34,329 nucleotides of DNA from an uncultured Clostridia bacterium (GTDB lineage Bacteria; Bacillota; Clostridia; Christensenellales; UBA1242), in contig CANRGF010000004.1 in NCBI GenBank assembly GCA_947630075.1, positions 1-34,329 on the forward strand. Reading direction: 5' to 3'. Below the pieces are notes generated by a model, which saw only the letters and a program-made list of their open reading frames with translations, searched no databases and was not told where the DNA came from. This document shows, in pieces, positions 1 to 7,680 of the stretch (its first letter is position 1; each line of letters opens with the position of its first letter). Made by a program: the position numbers and the translations under genes.

Positions 1-1177
1 CACGATGAATGGTTTTTGCTTCCATTCCGCTAGTTTCACTTAGGCGTTTGCTTGCTCTGCCTGTTGGTGCGCACAATAGCACCTTTTTGTTTTGCTGCTT
101 AAACATCTCCAAAATGCAGCGCACAATGGTCGTTTTTCCCGTGCCAGGCCCGCCCGTGATGATAGACACACCCTTTTTGATGCTTGCCAAAACAGCATCA
201 GTTTGCTCGCCATTTAGTTGAATTTTATTTAGACGCTGATATAGGTTTAAACTATCCAAAAAATCAAATTTGTCATCAAACTGATTGTAGGATAATTTGC
301 ATAGTTTTTTTGCTATATATTTCTCTTGATAATAAAACTTTGTGAGCATGGTGATATTCTCGCCGTGATACGAAAAATTTTTGACCATTGCTTCAATTTG
401 CAAATATTCGGTGCATTTTTCCACCAAACTGCGCTCATTTTCGCTAAAATTTAAAATTTCTATGCAATTATCCACAAGGGCAGAGGTCGGCATATATGTG
501 TGTCCCTCGCGTTCACTCGCAATTTTTAGAGTGTATACGATGCCCGCCTTAACTCTGTTTTCGCCATATAAATCAAGCCCAACTTTAATTGCAATCTTAT
601 CCGCCGTGGCAAAACCCACACCATCAATATCTTCAATTAATTGATAAGGATTATTTTTAACCACTTCTATCGTGTTTTCTTTATATATATTATATATTTT
701 TATCGCCAAATTGGTGGAAATAAAATGCCCTTGCAAAAACATAATTGCAGATTGCATTTCACGCATGTCGTTATAAGCGTTAGAAATTTCTATTGCCTTT
801 TGCTTGCTTATGCCTTTCACACGGCTGAGTTTTGCGGGGTTAAAGGCAAGCACATCAAGTGTGTCCTCCCCAAACTCGTCCACGATTTTTTTTGCTGTAA
901 CCGGCCCAATGCCATAAATTAATCCGCTGGAAAGGTATTTTTCAATAGCTGGAAGGGTGGTGGGCTCAACAATTTTTGCTTCATTCACCTTAAATTGCTC
1001 ACCAAAGCGCTTGTTCACCACAAATTCGCCTTCCAATTCAAGCGTTTGACCCTCATAAACCTCTGGAATATTTCCCACAACTGTGGTCTTTTTGTTGTTA
1101 TAATAAAGATTGATAACGGAATATCCGTTCTCCACATTGCGAAACACATTGCTTTCCACAGTTCCAGTAATCTTCAT
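1..1177 (-). CDS. recD2: RecD2-type ATP-dependent DNA helicase, N-terminal part, cut by the window edge
   Basis: About 392 codons are present; the C-terminal motor domains lie beyond base 1. Residues 1-75 form the N-terminal beta domain. Residues 85-130 carry helix-hairpin-helix repeats (GIGPVTAKKI near 89-98, RVKGISKQKA near 119-128), typical of the long RecD2 form found in bacteria without RecBC. The Walker A motif GGPGTGKTT is at residues 342-350, followed by the family motif PTGRASKRLSE and ending in KTIHR. The family is a 5'-3' superfamily 1B DNA helicase used in DNA repair. The start at 1177 matches the usual N-terminus. There is no Shine-Dalgarno sequence; a promoter ends 7 nt before the ATG, so the mRNA may be leaderless. 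Identity is secure; only the promoter reading is inference. Confidence 0.93.
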   Translation of the reverse strand, partial: MKITGTVESNVFRNVENGYSVINLYYNNKKTTVVGNIPEVYEGQTLELEGEFVVNKRFGEQFKVNEAKIVEPTTLPAIEKYLSSGLIYGIGPVTAKKIVDEFGEDTLDVLAFNPAKLSRVKGISKQKAIEISNAYNDMREMQSAIMFLQGHFISTNLAIKIYNIYKENTIEVVKNNPYQLIEDIDGVGFATADKIAIKVGLDLYGENRVKAGIVYTLKIASEREGHTYMPTSALVDNCIEILNFSENERSLVEKCTEYLQIEAMVKNFSYHGENITMLTKFYYQEKYIAKKLCKLSYNQFDDKFDFLDSLNLYQRLNKIQLNGEQTDAVLASIKKGVSIITGGPGTGKTTIVRCILEMFKQQNKKVLLCAPTGRASKRLSETSGMEAKTIHR

Positions 1178-1184
1178 TCCACAT

Positions 1185-1213
1185 ATTTTATAATAAATTC
1201 AAAAATTTTTCAA
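1185..1213 (-). promoter_or_regulatory. Predicted sigma-A promoter of recD2
   Basis: On the minus strand, TTGAAA (1213-1208) and TAAAAT (1190-1185) are separated by 17 bp. The -10 box ends 7 nt before the recD2 ATG, so the expected +1 is at or next to the start codon. Confidence 0.6.
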
Positions 1214-1388
1214 CCATTTGGCTCAAATTTTGCTTTTTGGAGCATCAAATTTAAAAAAATATTAAATTTTAGCAATTTCTTTTCATATTTAATATAGTCT
1301 TTGCGTCAAGATTTTAGCGCTTCACACCGCCTTATTTTTGCGCGTTTTCAGTTTTGCAAAAAATTTTAAAAAAAATTGAAAATGGGTA

Positions 1389-1416
1389 TTGACAAAATTC
1401 ATTTTTTGGTTATAAT
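1389..1416 (+). promoter_or_regulatory. Predicted sigma-A promoter of the GLUG-repeat protein gene
   Basis: TTGACA (1389-1394) and TATAAT (1411-1416), both full consensus, are 16 bp apart. Transcription should start near 1423. The leader opens with TAGAAG (1425-1430), which can pair with CTTCTA (1460-1465) to give a hairpin ending just before the ribosome binding site GAGGGAG. The rest of the 1178-1482 gap holds only this promoter, the recD2 promoter and AT-rich DNA. Confidence 0.8.
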
Positions 1417-1482
1417 ATTGCGTATAGAAGTACGGTTGTAGGGCGATTTTGGCTCAATGCTTCTAAAAAAGAGAGGGAGTTT

Positions 1483-4400
1483 ATGAAGAAATTTTTAATC
1501 TTTCTAGTTGCAATCGTGGTTGTGGTTTGTTTAGGCTTGACCATTTTCTACTTTGTGCGCAACGATGAAGTAATCAATTTCACCACAAAAGAGATTTATT
1601 GCAATGTGGGCGATGTCATCACTCGTGATGAATTGGGGCTCAGTGTTAAGAAAGGCAATAAAAAGACTAAATACAACTATAACGGCATTGCTGAGGACGG
1701 CTCATCACTTAACAACATAAAGTATGATGATGCTCAAGGTTGCTATTTTGTCAACAATAATGCTGAAGGTGGCGATTCTAAAATTGTTATCACCACTTCA
1801 AACAAAAAGTTCCCAAGATTTGAAATAGTTGTTCACATCGGCAACGGAGATGCAGAATCTCCATACTATATCAATGATGTAGAAGATTTGTCAAAAATCG
1901 GCATCAATGGTGGCTACGATGTTTCAAAACACTTTTTAGTTACTAGCGACATTGCACTAGCTGGTTCATTTAGGCCAATCGGTGCAAATGACACTCCTAT
2001 TAACTTCACTGGTGTTTTCGATGGTAATGGCCATTCAATTTCAAATATAACAGTTGCAGATAAGCAAAATTCTGGCTTATTTAACGCTTTAAGTGGAGCA
2101 ACTGTCAAGAATTTAACTTTAAGAAATGTCAACATTTCGAAGTCCACAGTTGCTGGCGCTTTGGCTGCAACAATTTCAAACAGCACAATCGAACGTGTTG
2201 GCGTTGTTGGTGGCAAGATTGAAGGCTCAACGGTTGGTTCTTTAGCCGGCGAGGTTAAGAATTCTAAAGTTACTCGCGCTTATGCAGATGGTGTTGAATT
2301 AACAAGTTCATCTATCGCAGGTGGCTTGGTTGGCGCTTTGGACGAATCAACTTTAAGAGCAACTTATGCAATCACCACAATTAACCCTACTGAAGGTGCA
2401 AGCAGCCTAGTTGGTTTAGGTGGCTTGGTTGGCGATTTCGTAATTTCAACAGTTAATGGCTCAATTCAAGAGTCTTATGCAGTGGCTTCCACTTCTAAGA
2501 ACGGAAATGTTGGTGCATTTATCGGTCGAGTTAGAGAGGTTTCTGGCATTGCAGCAGACGCAAATGAATTAATCTACTTAATTGGTAACTACTGTGTTAA
2601 ACCAGCATTAGCAAGCAAAGAAATTTTAAATAACACAACTTCAAAATTCGCAACCTTAACAGGAGACGGCAAAAACTATATCACAGCCGTTGGCTCTAAA
2701 TCTGAATTAGTTGCAGTTAGAGAGACTGGTTATGTGTTCTATTCATTCTTAAGAAGAGGCGTTGAGCAAAAAGTGAACTGGGACGATTTGGCTTGGAACT
2801 TCCCAACTGAAACCCTTCCAACCTTAAAAATGGTTGATAGCACTTTGCCAGGCATCTCTGTTGAGTTCACAAATAAATCTGCTTCATCTTCTGTTGGCAC
2901 ACTTGGTGGCAGAGAAGAAGAAAACAGAGCCGCTCTAAAAGAGGCTTTGCAAAAGAACGAAAGCATAGAATTGGTTGAGGGCGTAACTTATCACATGGAT
3001 GAAAGCACAGCAATCACCCCAATCAACATTAAAGATATTCTTATACATGGTAACGGCGCAATAATCGATGGATTAGTTGTTAATGGCTCAAGTTTGTTTA
3101 ATAACGTGGATAACTGCGCAATTACTGAAATCACATTCACAAACTTAAAGTTCACAGCAGAATCAAATGGTTTATTTGGCGAGGTTACTTCGACCAACCC
3201 TAACACAAGCTCAACCATAGATGGCATTTCTGTAACTTTCGCAGAGGGCACAATCAATGCATCTGGCGACTTTGGCGGTATCGCAGCTAAGTTGGCAAAC
3301 AAAGCAACAATTAAAAACTGCCAAGTTAAAGGCTTAGATGTAACTTGCAGTGGCGAAAATCTTGCAGGTTTGGTTGCAGTTAATGAATTAGGAGTTTTGT
3401 CAAACAACGAAGTTGAAGCAACTTTGGCTGGCGCAAACAAAGTGGCTGGTTTGGTTGCTATAAACAAAGGCACAGTTTCTGGCAACAGCGGCAGCGTTGA
3501 AATCACTGCAAACAATGCAGAGAGAGTGGCTGGCTTAGTTGCTGTGAACGATACAAATGTTTCAGACAACAATCTTGAAATTTCAATCCAAATCACAAAT
3601 AGCACAAAGAGTGGAGCAATCGTTGGTGGCATAATCGCTGAAAATAGCGACATCCGCGCATTGGCTGAAAATAACACTGTTACAGGCACAGGTATCACAT
3701 TCGACTACACAAATCTATCAAATCTTAACACCTTGTTTGTTGGAGGTATCGTTGGCTTAAATCACGGCACAATAAATAAGGCTTATAATAGAACTAACTA
3801 TGTTGGTCAATTCGGCACAGAACATGACAACATTGCTGGCAAGAATTTCTTCGTTGGCGGTGTTGCGTATGCAAACGAAATGAATGGCACAATTTCTCAA
3901 GTTTTAGTAACTGCTAATATCGCTGGTAACTATGTTGCTGGTGGTGTGGTTGAAATGAGAAATGGCACATTAGACCAGGCTTATATTGGCACTACTTATA
4001 TTGGTGTTCCTTCAAGCGCTCGCGCAACAATCACTGGCGATAAGTTAGTGGCTGGCGTAGCACTCGGCACAGGCGTTGGAAACATTAAGAGAGATAATGA
4101 CACTGCAACATTCGATGGAACAGGTAGTGCAACTATTAGCAACATTCAAACTCACAGCGAAATCGTTGCTAAAGCAGATAGCACAATTTCTTCACTTGTA
4201 CTTTTGTTCTTCCCTAATGGAAACACCTTCCAAAACGGCTTAATCAACAATGCTGCAAGCGGCAAGGGCAAATTATACACTGAAACTTGGACTGATTATG
4301 ATGGTCAACAGAACAACTACAACCTTTATGGCACTCCAGTAGCGGCTGGCGAATTCACAAGCGTTGCAATCAACAACACTCACATCGATTCAGGCATGAC

Positions 4401-4695
4401 AAAAGTTTCTTCATTCTTCACTTGGACATTTGGTAAAATGTTTGAAGGATATCATACATCTTATCATTTACATGATGGCGTAAGCTTCTTCGCTTATGTG
4501 AATGACGATGAGTTTTATGTTTCAACTGCTTGCTCTGGCACATATCAACTTGTTGCTGATGGTGATAGAGATAAGGGTGGAAACACTACCGGTGTTCAGT
4601 TGTGGTATCCAGACACATTTGAACGCACATGGTCATTCAACAATGGCTTGTGGTCAAGAGATGGTGGCTTAACATTGGCTTTCCTAGCAGAGTAA
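1483..4695 (+). CDS. Large membrane-anchored surface protein with GLUG-type beta-helix repeats
   Basis: 1070 residues. Residues 3-26 are one hydrophobic segment after MKK, a signal peptide or signal anchor; the cysteine in it lacks a lipobox (VVVC), so it is not a lipoprotein. Residues 30-120 look like a beta-sandwich or Ig-like domain. From about 123 (SPYYINDVEDL, FTGVFDGNGHSI, SGLFNAL) to about 860 the chain is a series of degenerate repeats of the GLUG/parallel beta-helix type, with cores such as GGLVG, AGLVAVN and VGGIVGLN. The last 100 residues are Trp- and Tyr-rich and could be a binding domain. There is no LPXTG signal. It is monocistronic, with its own consensus promoter and terminator. 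Such proteins are usually cell-surface adhesin-like or matrix proteins; the ligand is unknown. The start is fixed by GAGAGGGAG 6-12 nt upstream. Confidence 0.75.
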   Translation: MKKFLIFLVAIVVVVCLGLTIFYFVRNDEVINFTTKEIYCNVGDVITRDELGLSVKKGNKKTKYNYNGIAEDGSSLNNIKYDDAQGCYFVNNNAEGGDSKIVITTSNKKFPRFEIVVHIGNGDAESPYYINDVEDLSKIGINGGYDVSKHFLVTSDIALAGSFRPIGANDTPINFTGVFDGNGHSISNITVADKQNSGLFNALSGATVKNLTLRNVNISKSTVAGALAATISNSTIERVGVVGGKIEGSTVGSLAGEVKNSKVTRAYADGVELTSSSIAGGLVGALDESTLRATYAITTINPTEGASSLVGLGGLVGDFVISTVNGSIQESYAVASTSKNGNVGAFIGRVREVSGIAADANELIYLIGNYCVKPALASKEILNNTTSKFATLTGDGKNYITAVGSKSELVAVRETGYVFYSFLRRGVEQKVNWDDLAWNFPTETLPTLKMVDSTLPGISVEFTNKSASSSVGTLGGREEENRAALKEALQKNESIELVEGVTYHMDESTAITPINIKDILIHGNGAIIDGLVVNGSSLFNNVDNCAITEITFTNLKFTAESNGLFGEVTSTNPNTSSTIDGISVTFAEGTINASGDFGGIAAKLANKATIKNCQVKGLDVTCSGENLAGLVAVNELGVLSNNEVEATLAGANKVAGLVAINKGTVSGNSGSVEITANNAERVAGLVAVNDTNVSDNNLEISIQITNSTKSGAIVGGIIAENSDIRALAENNTVTGTGITFDYTNLSNLNTLFVGGIVGLNHGTINKAYNRTNYVGQFGTEHDNIAGKNFFVGGVAYANEMNGTISQVLVTANIAGNYVAGGVVEMRNGTLDQAYIGTTYIGVPSSARATITGDKLVAGVALGTGVGNIKRDNDTATFDGTGSATISNIQTHSEIVAKADSTISSLVLLFFPNGNTFQNGLINNAASGKGKLYTETWTDYDGQQNNYNLYGTPVAAGEFTSVAINNTHIDSGMTKVSSFFTWTFGKMFEGYHTSYHLHDGVSFFAYVNDDEFYVSTACSGTYQLVADGDRDKGGNTTGVQLWYPDTFERTWSFNNGLWSRDGGLTLAFLAE

Positions 4696-4708
4696 TTAGC
4701 ATTTAAAA

Positions 4709-4739
4709 AAGAGGGCAATTTAATTGCTCTCTTTTTTTT
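4709..4739 (+). terminator. Rho-independent terminator of the GLUG-repeat protein gene
   Basis: GAGGGCAATT (4711-4720) pairs with AATTGCTCTC (4722-4731) with one G-U pair, followed by eight T residues. It sits 13 nt after the stop codon. Confidence 0.85.
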
Positions 4740-4756
4740 GCGTCTATTTTAGGCAT

Positions 4757-4780
4757 AAAAAAGCCTGCCCGAAGGCAGAC
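4757..4780 (-). terminator. Rho-independent terminator of spoVG
   Basis: Read on the minus strand, GTCTGCC, a TTCG loop and GGCAGGC form a stable hairpin followed by TTTTTT. It lies 21 nt after the spoVG stop, back to back with the terminator of the convergent upstream gene. Confidence 0.85.
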
Positions 4781-4801
4781 CGAAAATTAAACAAGCACGA
4801 C

Positions 4802-5077
4802 TTACTCTTTTGGCTTATTTTTTTCTTTCTCATAAGCGGCCAAAATTGCGTTGCTGATTAACGTACGAGTTTCAGTGTTTTTTGGGTGAGCAATATCTCT
4901 AAACTCACCATTTGGGCGCTTGTTAGATGGCATGTCAATAAATAAGCCGTTTGTGCCTTCCACAATTCTCACTTCGTGAACGATAAAAGCGTCATCAATA
5001 GTGAAAGATGCGATTGCACGAACTTTGCTGTTTTCATTGCTTAGCAGCCTAATTCTTACATCTGAGATTTCTAACAT
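4802..5077 (-). CDS. spoVG: SpoVG family regulator
   Basis: 91 residues, near the usual 85-100. The family core is plain: ISDVRIRL at the start, RAIASFTIDDAFIVHEVRIVEG, NGLFIDMPS and EFRDIAHPKNTETR. SpoVG is a small nucleic-acid-binding protein that affects septum formation during sporulation in Bacillus and acts as a global regulator in other Firmicutes. Non-spore-formers also carry it, so it does not prove sporulation. The ATG at 5077 follows GGGAAGG at normal spacing. It is a single-gene unit with its own promoter and terminator, divergent from murC. Confidence 0.95.
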   Translation of the reverse strand: MLEISDVRIRLLSNENSKVRAIASFTIDDAFIVHEVRIVEGTNGLFIDMPSNKRPNGEFRDIAHPKNTETRTLISNAILAAYEKEKNKPKE

Positions 5078-5121
5078 TTTTACCTTCCCTTTTTAGATTA
5101 ACTACTCATGTAGTTTATTTT

Positions 5122-5150
5122 ATTATAGCTTAATTCAAAAATTTTTGCAA
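5122..5150 (-). promoter_or_regulatory. Predicted sigma-A promoter of spoVG
   Basis: Minus strand TTGCAA (5150-5145) and TATAAT (5127-5122) are 17 bp apart. The expected +1, near 5115, falls at the edge of a perfect inverted repeat, AACTAC (5100-5105) / GTAGTT (5110-5115), which could be an operator or a 5' hairpin. Confidence 0.65.
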
Positions 5151-5219
5151 TCATTTTTGCGTGCTTTTTAAAAATAAAAGAAAATATAAGTTTAATTTCT
5201 CAAATTATGGCGGACCAAC

Positions 5220-5248
5220 TTGCAAAATCAAATTTTTGCTCATATAAA
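5220..5248 (+). promoter_or_regulatory. Predicted sigma-A promoter of murC, probably giving a leaderless transcript
   Basis: TTGCAA (5220-5225) and TATAAA (5243-5248) are 17 bp apart. Only five bases separate the -10 box from the ATG at 5254, and no Shine-Dalgarno sequence is present. Confidence 0.6.
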
Positions 5249-5253
5249 ATGAT

Positions 5254-6483
5254 ATGTTTAAATATAAGTCTATTCTAATGCTTGGTGTTGGTGGGGTGAG
5301 CATGCACCAGTTGGCGCTTGCGTGCAAAAAAAGCGGAGTGATGGTGTTTGGCTACGATTTGAAGCATTCTGCATACACAGATGCAATAGAAAGCGAAAAA
5401 ATTCCATTCACCACCCATTTCAAGAAAGAATTTTTGCAGGTGGAAGCGTGTGTGAAAACAGCAGCAATTAAAGATGATAATAAATATGTTATTGCCCTAA
5501 AAAAGTTGGGCGTCCCCATAATCGACAGAGCGGTTTTTCTTGGCAAAATTTCAAGAGAATTTAAGTGCGTGATTGCCGTGGCGGGCACACACGGCAAAAG
5601 CACCACAGCCTCGCTGATATATGAAATTTTGCGTGCAGCGGGCAAAAAAGTTTCAAGCCACATCGGGGCAGACATTTTTGCACCAAGATTTGAGTTTGGG
5701 GATGAATATCTGGTGGTTGAAGCCTGCGAATTTAACAAAAGTTTTTTAAACATTTATCCAGACATAGCAGTTATCACAAATGTTGAGGCGGAGCATATCG
5801 ATAGCTATAAGTCAATGTTTAACTTGAGGCTTGCGTTTAAGTTGTTTTCCAATCGGGCAAAAATACGCTTTGCCTTTGACGAAAAAAGCACCCGTTTTTT
5901 AGGCAAAAACGCTTATTTCGTGCCAATCACAAAAGCAAAAATATCCCCCAAATTGAAGGGGGAATATAATTTGAAAAATATTAGCCTTGCCCTTGCAGTT
6001 GCCAACTATTTAAAGATAGACGAAAAGTCAACTCTAAAAGCGGTCAATTCGTTTGTTGGATTGCCTAGAAGATATGAATATATTGGGCAGATAGGCAAGC
6101 AAAAAGCATATATTGATTACGCCCATCATCCAAGCGAATTAAGAGCCTTTATTTCCATATTTTTAAGCGAAAATCCAAACGGCACAGTTGTGTTTCAGCC
6201 TCACACATATTCCCGCACAAAACTGCTTTTAAAAGATTTTTTAAGTGTGCTCAGTGGGGTGAATAATTTGATTATCTTTAAGGAATATCCCGCTCGTGAA
6301 AAAAGGGCAGCAGGCTTGACCGCTCACGAACTTTTTAGCTTGGTGAAAGTGCAAAACAAATCGGCTAGGTATTGCGCCTCTGCAAGTGGGCTGGCTCGCT
6401 TGGTTGTGGGCAAAGGCAATTTGGCTTTTGTGGGTGCGGGAGATATTAACATAATTGCGCACAGGCTTGTGGAAAAGTTTTGA
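5254..6483 (+). CDS. murC: UDP-N-acetylmuramate--L-alanine ligase
   Basis: 409 residues, shorter than the common 440-460. The enzyme adds L-alanine to UDP-MurNAc in cytoplasmic peptidoglycan synthesis. Visible marks are the N-terminal glycine-rich GVGGVSM (11-17), the ATP loop GTHGKSTT (111-118), VEACEFNKSFL (155-165), TNVEAEHID (175-183), the central RRYEYIG, DYAHHPSE and the C-terminal FQPHTYSRT. The VEACE variant is one I associate with clostridial MurC. Mpl is the alternative family, but length and phylum favour MurC. The ATG at 5254 begins right before the nucleotide-binding strand, as in the family. It has no Shine-Dalgarno sequence, and the promoter implies a leaderless mRNA. No hairpin terminator is visible after the TGA stop. 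Confidence 0.88.
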   Translation: MFKYKSILMLGVGGVSMHQLALACKKSGVMVFGYDLKHSAYTDAIESEKIPFTTHFKKEFLQVEACVKTAAIKDDNKYVIALKKLGVPIIDRAVFLGKISREFKCVIAVAGTHGKSTTASLIYEILRAAGKKVSSHIGADIFAPRFEFGDEYLVVEACEFNKSFLNIYPDIAVITNVEAEHIDSYKSMFNLRLAFKLFSNRAKIRFAFDEKSTRFLGKNAYFVPITKAKISPKLKGEYNLKNISLALAVANYLKIDEKSTLKAVNSFVGLPRRYEYIGQIGKQKAYIDYAHHPSELRAFISIFLSENPNGTVVFQPHTYSRTKLLLKDFLSVLSGVNNLIIFKEYPAREKRAAGLTAHELFSLVKVQNKSARYCASASGLARLVVGKGNLAFVGAGDINIIAHRLVEKF

Positions 6484-6501
6484 ATATCTTTAAAAAAAGT
6501 G

Positions 6502-6530
6502 TTGACAAATGCTTTCGTTTGGGTTATAAT
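6502..6530 (+). promoter_or_regulatory. Strong consensus sigma-A promoter of rpmE
   Basis: TTGACA (6502-6507) and TATAAT (6525-6530) are 17 bp apart. The ribosome binding site AAGGAG (6556-6561) follows. Confidence 0.9.
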
Positions 6531-6566
6531 AACCACACATAATAATGCGAAAGTTAAGGAGTTGAA

Positions 6567-6785
6567 ATGAAAACAGATATCCAACCTAATTATGTTGAAG
6601 TAACCTTTGTTTGCGCTTGCGGAGCCGAGTTTAAGGGCAAAACATCTAAGCCAAACACAAAGCCTGGCGATGTGATCAAACTTGAAGTTTGCGATAAATG
6701 CCACCCATTCTTCACCGGTCAGCAAAAATTGGTGGACACAGAAGGTCGTGTGGATAAATTTAATAAAAAGCACAAATTAAAATAG
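6567..6785 (+). CDS. rpmE: 50S ribosomal protein L31, zinc-binding form
   Basis: 72 residues. L31 bridges the ribosomal subunits. Cys16, Cys18, Cys42 and Cys45 (CAC and CDKC) make the zinc site of the C+ paralogue; zinc-free paralogues lack these. CHPFFTGQQK is the family signature. It has its own consensus promoter, an AAGGAG site 5 nt before the ATG, and a terminator after it. rpmE directly before prmC and prfA is a known clostridial order. Confidence 0.97.
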   Translation: MKTDIQPNYVEVTFVCACGAEFKGKTSKPNTKPGDVIKLEVCDKCHPFFTGQQKLVDTEGRVDKFNKKHKLK

Positions 6786-6791
6786 CAAATT

Positions 6792-6829
6792 AAGTGCGTC
6801 TTTTTTGCATAAGAGGCGCACTTTTTTTT
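6792..6829 (+). terminator. Rho-independent terminator of rpmE
   Basis: AAGTGCG (6792-6798) pairs with CGCACTT (6816-6822), with TCTT/AAGA extending the stem around a two-base bulge. Eight T residues end it. prmC begins 27 nt later, so prmC needs readthrough or its own promoter. Confidence 0.85.
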
Positions 6830-6855
6830 CGTCATTAACAGGCTTAAATAAGTTT

Positions 6856-7680
6856 ATGAAATTATTAGATTTGAGAAAGCAGGCAAAATCAAGATTTCGT
6901 GCACTTGGCATTGACGAAGTGGACGCTGATTTTATTATCGCAGAAACCCTAAATTTGCCACACACTTCACTAATAATGATTGATGAAATATCCACATTAG
7001 ATGCCCAAAAAATTGAAAGGAATTTAAAAAAGAGAGAGCAAAGAATTCCTGTTAATAGAATTTTCAATCATGTGTGCTTTTATGGGTTAGATTTTAAGAT
7101 AAACAAAAATGTGTTAGCTCCAAGGCAGGATAGTGAAATTTTGGTGGATGAGTGTTTGAAATTAATCAAGGCAAAAGGGCTAAAATCTACACTCGATGTC
7201 TGCACTGGGTCTGGCTGCTTAGCAGTTGCGCTAGCAAAAAATGCCAACATTTCGGTGTGTGCTAGTGATATATCGTTGCGTGCACTTTCACTTGCCACTG
7301 AAAATGCAGAAAGCAATGATGTCAAAATCAATTTCATTAAGTCCAACATGTTTTCTAAAATTGATGGCAAATTTGATTTGATTTTGTCCAACCCTCCCTA
7401 TATTTGCTCTCATGAAATTGCATCCCTTGATGACGAAGTTAAATTGCAAGACCCGCTCTTAGCATTAGACGGCGGAGATGACGGGCTTAAATTTTATAAA
7501 ATCATTGCAAAACAAGCCCCCAAGCACCTAAACAAAAATGGATATGTTTGCTTAGAAATTGGGGCAACACAGCGCGAACAAGTGCTGCGCATATTTAAAG
7601 ATTATGATTTCATTGATTGCGTTAAAGATTATGCAGGCAAAGATAGAGTGATGATTTTCAAATTGAGGAGTGAAAAATGA
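6856..7680 (+). CDS. prmC: Release factor glutamine methyltransferase
   Basis: 274 residues from the ATG at 6856. PrmC uses S-adenosylmethionine to methylate the glutamine of the GGQ motif in release factors. The N-terminal helical domain is followed by the SAM-binding loop DVCTGSGCLA (114-123) and the catalytic NPPY (179-182). The frame stays open upstream to a TTG at 6805, but that lies inside the rpmE terminator, and the N-terminus from 6856 (MKLLDLRKQA) fits the family. No good Shine-Dalgarno sequence is visible; a TTAAAT at 6844-6849 could be a -10 box but has no clear -35. The stop overlaps the prfA start (ATGA), so the enzyme and its substrate are probably translationally coupled. Confidence 0.93.
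   Translation: MKLLDLRKQAKSRFRALGIDEVDADFIIAETLNLPHTSLIMIDEISTLDAQKIERNLKKREQRIPVNRIFNHVCFYGLDFKINKNVLAPRQDSEILVDECLKLIKAKGLKSTLDVCTGSGCLAVALAKNANISVCASDISLRALSLATENAESNDVKINFIKSNMFSKIDGKFDLILSNPPYICSHEIASLDDEVKLQDPLLALDGGDDGLKFYKIIAKQAPKHLNKNGYVCLEIGATQREQVLRIFKDYDFIDCVKDYAGKDRVMIFKLRSEK

Noticed and set aside
381-1297. Open frames on the plus strand over recD2
   Set aside because: They are antisense to a clear RecD2 helicase with HhH and Walker A motifs; no ribosome binding sites or families fit.
2991-3698. 235-codon minus-strand open frame in the GLUG protein gene
   Set aside because: It arises from the repetitive, codon-biased sense strand and has no ribosome binding site.
5254-6483. 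Mpl (murein peptide ligase) instead of MurC
   Set aside because: Mpl is mainly a Gram-negative recycling enzyme; length, VEACE motif and context favour MurC.
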